From: Paramecium octaurelia
Taxonomy: Eukaryota > Ciliophora > Oligohymenophorea > Peniculida > Parameciidae
Direction: 5' to 3'
Length of the DNA stretch: 64,000 nt
Assembly: GCA_905182995.1 (NCBI GenBank)
Contig: CAJJDP010000021.1
Span: 128,648 to 192,647, forward strand
Shown piece after piece: positions 58,166 to 64,000 of the stretch (positions are counted from its first letter, which is position 1; each line of letters opens with the position of its first letter). A program made the translations under genes and the position numbers. The notes under the pieces were generated by a model. That model ran no database searches and was not told where the DNA came from. It saw nothing but the letters and a program-made list of their open reading frames with translations.

Positions 58166-59809
58166 ATGAAACATTATAAATTTATTTTAATCTTGTTATG
58201 TTTAGCTAACGCATAAGAACAATGGGATATTATATACCAAAGCTTTCAAGATACTAACACAATGGATGCATCGGGTTATTATATATTAAATTATTTAGGC
58301 TGGATTGTAAGTAATAATTATAATGGAAATTTATTTTCAAATTGCAATGGTTTTAGATTGTTTGGAGGAGCAGACACATTTGCAGCTAAAACAAAAATAT
58401 CTAAGCGTTTTTCCTTACCTCCTCATTATAAACTAAATGTCACTTTAGAATTTTGGAAGTAATTTCTTCTATCAAAAATAGAGTTGATAGTTGGGATGAT
58501 GAATATGTCTACATAATTGTAGATGATAAATTATTTTCAAAACTTTATACTTCAACTGATGGAAGTTATCTTTGTGGATATAGATGGATTGATGCATTTG
58601 AACCTATTACACTTATTCTGGATCATACTTCTGAATCGTTAGTTTTCATAACAACTACAAATCTTAATCAAGATCCTAAAGATGTAAAATATCATAAATA
58701 TAAAAGGAAAGTTGGGGAATCAGAGATTTTACATTGTCAATTTTAAAATGCCCTTCGGGTTGTTTTTACTGTTTAGACAATGATTATAATAATTGTTTTA
58801 AATGGATTAGTTTTCTATCATTGTGGCATGTTTCAATGTTACTTGATGGATGGATGAAAAATGATAATATCTAACCTGCAACGTCTTAATGTGTAAGTTT
58901 TGATCTTGTTGGAGGATACCTTAATTTAGCACCTAATGATAAATTAGAAAAAACTATACAAAACTTGAGTTTTCACCATAAAATCCATATCAATTTATAA
59001 CTTTGGAAAATAGATAAATGGAATAATGAAAATTTTGAGTTATTGGTAGATGATAAAATTTAAAATTAAACTGTTTTAGGAACTTTAGGTTTTTATTCTA
59101 TTTGTGGATCCACTGGATAAGAAAAAATGGTTAATATTGCAGTAACTCTATCTCATTCATCAACGTAATGTAAAATAACTATGAGAACTAATCGTAATGC
59201 AGCAACTACAAATGCCTATTGGGGAATAAGAGCATTTAATTTGTATTTTGTAAGCAACTGTTATAATGGTTGTGATCTATGTCTAGGTCCTTTAAAAACA
59301 GATTGCACTGCTTGTTCAAGAGGATGGGTTTTTTATAATAATTTATGCATTAATTGTATTCGTATATCCTAGTAATAGCACCATTTATTCTTTTATCATA
59401 AATTTTAATTAATCATATTAAAGATCCAAAGTCAGATGAAAGAATTCCTATGGAGATAAATCTATTAGAAGTTAATTAGTAAATAGTAACTTAAGGAACC
59501 TTCACATAGACAATTAATAATAATTTATAAATATTGACTATCCTAGTTTATGCAAAATGCTTTCCAAATAAAAAAATGAATAGCTATTTTATAAAGTGCC
59601 TCTAATGTTAATCTTAAAATTAGAAATAATTTTCGCATTATTGCTATCCGACTATCAATTCTATTCTTTATAATGTCAGATTTCAATTGTCAGAATAAGA
59701 ATTGATAATTAACACATCTAATACAGAATGTTCAATTTATTAAGTAGTAGATGTTGGGGGTGAATTGATTCAAATAAAAGTATTAGAAATTTTATAGCAA
59801 GATGTTTGA
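58166..59809 (+). CDS. Secreted two-module Cys-rich protein, copy F
   Basis: About 516 aa after four introns (24, 23, 23 and 23 nt); the spliced length divides by three. Signal peptide MKHYKFILILLCLANA, module 1 with TLEFWK, DSWDDEYVYIIVDD and CPSGCFYC, module 2 with QLWKIDKWNNENFELLVDD, CGSTG, YWGIRAFNLYFVSNC and CYNGCDLCLGPLKTDCTACS. The C-terminal part ends EILQQDV and is nearly identical to copy E apart from E's missing base. It lies in tandem with E on the plus strand. Predicted to be exported; function unknown. Confidence 0.82.
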
Positions 59810-61641
59810 TATTCAAATTATATATATTTCAGTCTAAAGATATTAAGAGCAACGTTATTTAAATTTTGCAAATCTAATTCCTTTGAATTTTGCTAAATTT
59901 TTCCAAATTCAAAATCTTGCCTTACTTTTCTAATTTTAATTATAATCTAAAAATAATTAAATTTTTAATTTGATAAATTTCACAAAAATATTATTTTTAT
60001 GTGCATTTGAATTATTTTACCTCACATCTTTATCATAACACTTTATTGGGCAATTTCTTTACTTCGATATCCAACACATTTTGTTGATCTTCAAGGGTCT
60101 TTTGATGCGATTGTTCTTCAGTCTTTATTTGTTTGTGTGAATTTCAACCCCTATTCTTTCTTGCGGTATTAGATTAAGAGGCATCATTCTATAAGAAATG
60201 GGAGTTAATCACATGACAAAACTTCAGACTTTGTAAATGCCTTAGTGTAAATTTGAAATAAACAAATATAATAATAAATATTTGGAAGTAATTGATAATT
60301 CATTAAGCAATTGGCCTAGATTAATCATGGTGAATTTCTAACCTAACCTTGTCAAAAAGTAAATATTGGTTCCAAATTTTCTATACTTCCATAATCTTAA
60401 AATAGATATTGATTCTTAATTTATTTGATTTATATATCCGATTTGGGCTCTTTATTAATAGCTTTATCTCTTGAAATCATTTTTTATAATTCTAAAAGAA
60501 ATTACTTTTAGAGGAGCCAGGAAATGCAGATGAAAAAGTTTGTATGATGAAGTATTAGAAATCTTACTGAAAGATTTTCTACTTTAAGAAATATAGATAT
60601 CTCTTCAATATGAATCTCCTTTCTTATTCTTGAAAAATCTGAATCAGCTCAACCTCTTTAATCAGGCCTTATGTGTAAATTAGATTTAATTTACTTATAG
60701 GCTATCTTATTATTTATGTCCAATATGAACAATATTCTAGATTTTGTTTAAGGTTTCCACAAACAACCTTATATTTGATAAACTATTGGGTTACTTTCTT
60801 TTTTCAGATTGATTTTTCGGTAATTCAGCCAAAATGCAAAATATATATATTTATTAACTTCTTATTTTAGAATATATGAGTGTATTTAAAAATGAGCATC
60901 TCTTATCTTTAAGTGCTTAATTTTATAATAAAAGTCAAATTAATTAAACAAAAATGATCAGATTAGTTGTGAAATGAAATTCAATGTTTGATTGGTACTA
61001 TTTTGAACAAGGCAGTGATAAATTCTAGTCCTTGAGCTCAGTCTTATTGGTTTTCTTTTAAAAAGTATTATATTCAGATGGTATTAAATTTTAAATATTA
61101 AGGGTTATTAAAATCAAATGTATAAACATCGGTTGATAATATCATCTTAATTGTTTATTAGAAACTGTTGATAAATAAAAAATGTATTATTCTATTGAAT
61201 ACTTATTTTTTTCGACATAAATAAATTAGCTTTATTTAATATAGTGAAAGTTGGTATAAGCCAATTTAGGAAAATGTAATTTTGAAATTTAGTATTAATT
61301 TCTCAATTTCTAAATGATCATTAAAATAGTATTGATGTTCCTTGTTGATGAAGTTGAATATGGACTACAGAGTAGGTAAATTATATTATTAGATTTCATA
61401 ATTACAAGGAAATATAGAGTAATAATAAAGTGATTTTTTATTTTAAGTTCTTATAATTCAGAGATGTCATTTACATTCTGTAGACATCTATATGCTAATG
61501 TAGATAATAATGGGATTTATTCGATTTGTAGTTAAATTATAACAATTAACCTTTCGAGAGTACTTTACAAAAAAAGCAATTAGAAGCAATAAATTATTAA
61601 TTGCATTAAATAAAAATAAAAAAATTACTTAGAATCTATTC
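59810..61641. other. Gene-poor interval with one short relic
   Basis: About 1.8 kb. The start repeats the 3' flank of E. On the minus strand around 60045-60240 a fragment reads KQIKTEEQSHQKTLEDQQNV then LDIEVKKLPNKVL with an in-frame TGA upstream, a probable relic exon. The rest is AT-rich without recognisable features; the promoter of the next gene is at the right end. Confidence 0.45.
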
Positions 61642-63272
61642 ATGGAAAATTAAAACGAAAATCCAGTAGAGACTAAAGGGTAAGTGGAAATTTCTCAAAA
61701 CCTATAAAACTAAGAGTCTTAATTAAATAATGAAGACAATGAAGTTATAGCGAAACCAGAAGGGTTGGAAGTGAAAAGTGAAAAAGGGAAAGTTGATAAT
61801 AAGTCAAAAATTGATGAATAGATCAATAATTAGGTAATAGTGATTGAAAATCAAGAAGAGAACGAATAATAATAATAACAATAAAACCCTGTGTTAATTG
61901 GATAAGAGAATTTAAATATCTAAGAATATTTAGAGAAATAGTTAGAAAGATATAAAAAAATCGAAGCCTAGTGTGTATAATAAAAAGATAAGAAAGTTAT
62001 TAAACGTATAATGTCTACACTTGAAGGTCAATTGGAAAAATTGAAGTTTAATAATTTAGATCAAATAACAAATGATATCAGCAACTTCGGTGGGATTAGT
62101 TTAATTAAAGAACTTGAATAGACAGAAGAGTCTTTCTTTTCGTAGTCTAAGATATAAGTTCATCTGAAAGAAGTTTATAAATTTTATTCCAAAATATTCT
62201 TTGTTAGAGGCCCATCAGATGATTTCACTAGAATCAATCATGAATCCCAAACATTAACAGAGGGTAAGTTTATGATATTTTGTCGACAATTTGGGTTGAT
62301 AGATGAAAAAATCCATCACATCAAGACCTAATCAAACCATACCAAATCAAATAGAATTTTAAATGATGTATTCACAACCAAGCCTAATAAAATGGTTCCT
62401 GCTTCATAAATGAATCATCTATAAGAATATATGCGAATATTATCTTTTAAAGAACTTGTATATTAATTTACTTTATATATTAGAATCTACTATTTAGGAG
62501 AGTTAATCAAAATTAAAATGAAATTACCTTTATAAATTTTATCCTTTTATTGAAAGAACTTTCTAAACTCATGTATAAGGAAGATTAAGCAAAAGCTGAG
62601 ATTAAATTATTTTAATACATGGAAGTAGATTCAACTTAGTTTAAAAAAAAAATGAAATCCTTGAACATTCCATTTGAATCAAAAGATGCATAAGGTTTTA
62701 GAAAACCTGAGGGATTATAACTATAAAGGTTTGTAAATTATTCAACTGATGAACTTAAATCGAGAAGAATTTAAGTGGAAGAATGGAAAAATATAAAAAA
62801 ATAAGAATTAAGAGATAAAATAATATCATAAGCAGATAATTCAAGATCTAAATCTATTTTTTTTGAGCCATCTTACATCAAAACTAATAATTATAGGGAA
62901 AGAAAATTAAGAATGATTGGTCTAGATGCAAATTCTAATTAGGTTGTAAATTGGGAGAAATTGGATAAGTTAGATCCTAAACTTCTATTACAAGAGGAAT
63001 TTAAACCTGAAGATTTAATTGAAGAAGATGAAGATGAGGATGACAAGTATTATTAAAGAAGTTATGATTTATCAAGATAAAAAAATGAGGTTATGAAGAA
63101 GTATGAATATATTATTATGATTTATAGGATATCTTCATTAGATCAGAGATTATTACAATATCAATTAAAAACGGAATCTACCAAAAGGTACATCTAAAAC
63201 ATTTCAAAAATAGAATAAAAGTTTGAAATTAAATCTTCTTACCTAAAACTACCTAGATTATAGAAGAAATGA
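61642..63272 (+). CDS. Gln/Glu-rich protein with a conserved-looking helical core
   Basis: About 534 aa after one 26-nt intron (near 62457); the spliced length divides by three. The first 110 residues are Gln/Glu/Asn-rich and disordered. A helical core follows: LEKQLERYKKIEAQCVQQKD, GGISLIKELEQTEESFFSQS, LKEVYKFYSKIFFVRGPSDD, GKFMIFCRQFGLIDEKIHHI and FINFILLLKELSKLMYKEDQ. The core has the feel of EF-hand-like or ARM-type helices, seen in ciliary adaptor proteins. An acidic patch (LIEEDEDEDDKYY) and a coiled coil end the protein. Family not recognised. Confidence 0.7.
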
Positions 63273-63916
63273 AAATATAATATATATATATAAAGTTTTA
63301 CAATTTTGTAATTAAATAAATGATAATTGAAGAAAATATAGTACATATAGCAATTCATAGAGTAAAGGCCCATTTTCAACGAAAATAGATAGGTAGGAGA
63401 TACTGTATATATCAGACGCATTTAGGATAATAAATCTTAATGGGTTTGTTTTTATGTGAGCATGGAATTAAAAAATTGGTGGATTTTACATTTTTTATAT
63501 CTATAGTGTGTCCATCATTTGAGATTTAAAATCTTGCATTTCTCTCCTCTACGTTTACCAATTTATAATGTTGAGCATTGAAAAAGATGATGATTAATTC
63601 TACAATGATGTCAAACTCTAAATTGATATGAAAAGTTGAGGAATTATCTACAACAATTAATATTAAGTATCAAATTAGCGTTAAAGTGTATAATCCATTG
63701 CTGAGAAAGTCATCAAAGCTTAATATCTGATAAAACAGCTTAATTACTTTAATAAATTGTTTATTCATGCTCATATGTGCAGTTATCTAACATATTTATC
63801 TATTGACCAATTTTAAACTGCATTTTATTTATATCTTGTATGAATACACAAAAATGAAAATATATGAATATTTGATTCTTGATTTTCAGATGAAAATGTG
63901 AATTATATATATTAAT
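63273..63916. other. Intergenic region, no gene seen
   Basis: About 640 bp. A short frame near 63570 (MLSIEKDDDQFYNDVKLQID) breaks at a TGA and is at most a relic. The end presumably carries the promoter of the partial gene at the right edge. Confidence 0.4.
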
Positions 63917-64000
63917 ATGGATAAATTGTATAATTCTTTGGCTCCAAAATTCAAAGGGATAGCAAACTCCTACAAAAGCTTGGCCTCACAGACCAAACAA
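63917..64000 (+). CDS. 5' end of a gene cut by the window edge
   Basis: ATG at 63917 opens MDKLYNSLAPKFKGIANSYK then SLASQTKQ to the edge. GC content rises sharply at the ATG, as at other gene starts here, and no TGA interrupts. Too little remains to name the protein. Confidence 0.5.
   Translation, partial: MDKLYNSLAPKFKGIANSYKSLASQTKQ

Noticed and set aside
1-64000. CRISPR arrays, transposases, rRNA or tRNA genes
   Set aside because: No regularly spaced short repeats, transposase or reverse-transcriptase motifs, or conserved RNA gene motifs were seen on either strand.

Overview
This window is macronuclear-type DNA of a ciliate, almost certainly a Paramecium. Long reading frames are interrupted by TAA and TAG but end only at TGA, so TAA and TAG must encode glutamine. 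Genes carry introns of about 20-33 nt (GTA...TAG type). Intergenic gaps are often only 16-40 bp. The DNA is very AT-rich, and one gene encodes a trichocyst matrix protein. In most intron-containing genes below, the introns inferred by eye restore one frame whose length divides by three. I used that as the main internal check on the models.

Layout. 1-12.0 kb is a dense block of conserved eukaryotic genes: LTV1 (partial), a RUNKEL/ULK4 kinase-like gene, a trichocyst matrix protein, two short ciliate genes only 16 bp apart, an AP-2 mu adaptin, a relic of an ERGIC/Erv-type cargo receptor and a HID1-like protein. 12.0-24.9 kb is loose. It holds two copies (A, B) of a secreted Cys-rich protein family, an EGF-like multi-pass membrane protein and decayed sequence. 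24.9-45.4 kb is again dense and ordinary: 14-3-3, a Rab GTPase, a RING protein, a MORN/IQ protein, a very large polytopic PAS-like membrane protein, several coiled-coil or acylated small proteins, and V-ATPase subunit E. 45.4-61.6 kb is a second loose region with four more copies (C, D, E, F) of the Cys-rich family in both orientations, gene relics, and inverted duplications. 61.6-64.0 kb returns to ordinary genes, one cut by the right edge.

The most striking content is the six-copy family of secreted two-module Cys-rich proteins (A-F). Four copies look intact (A, C, D, F). B is a pseudogene and E has a single-base frameshift. The copies lie in inverted pairs (B/C across about 27 kb; D/E head to head), and their 3' ends look homogenised in pairs (A with D, E with F).

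Three single N positions (16110, 23582, 48325) are each flanked by exact direct duplications of 1338, 1303 and 1301 bp. These look like unmerged contig ends, not biology, and they artificially lengthen copy C and duplicate the tail of copy A. No tRNA, rRNA, CRISPR array or transposase gene was found. Family assignments come from reading translated motifs by eye, with no database search.
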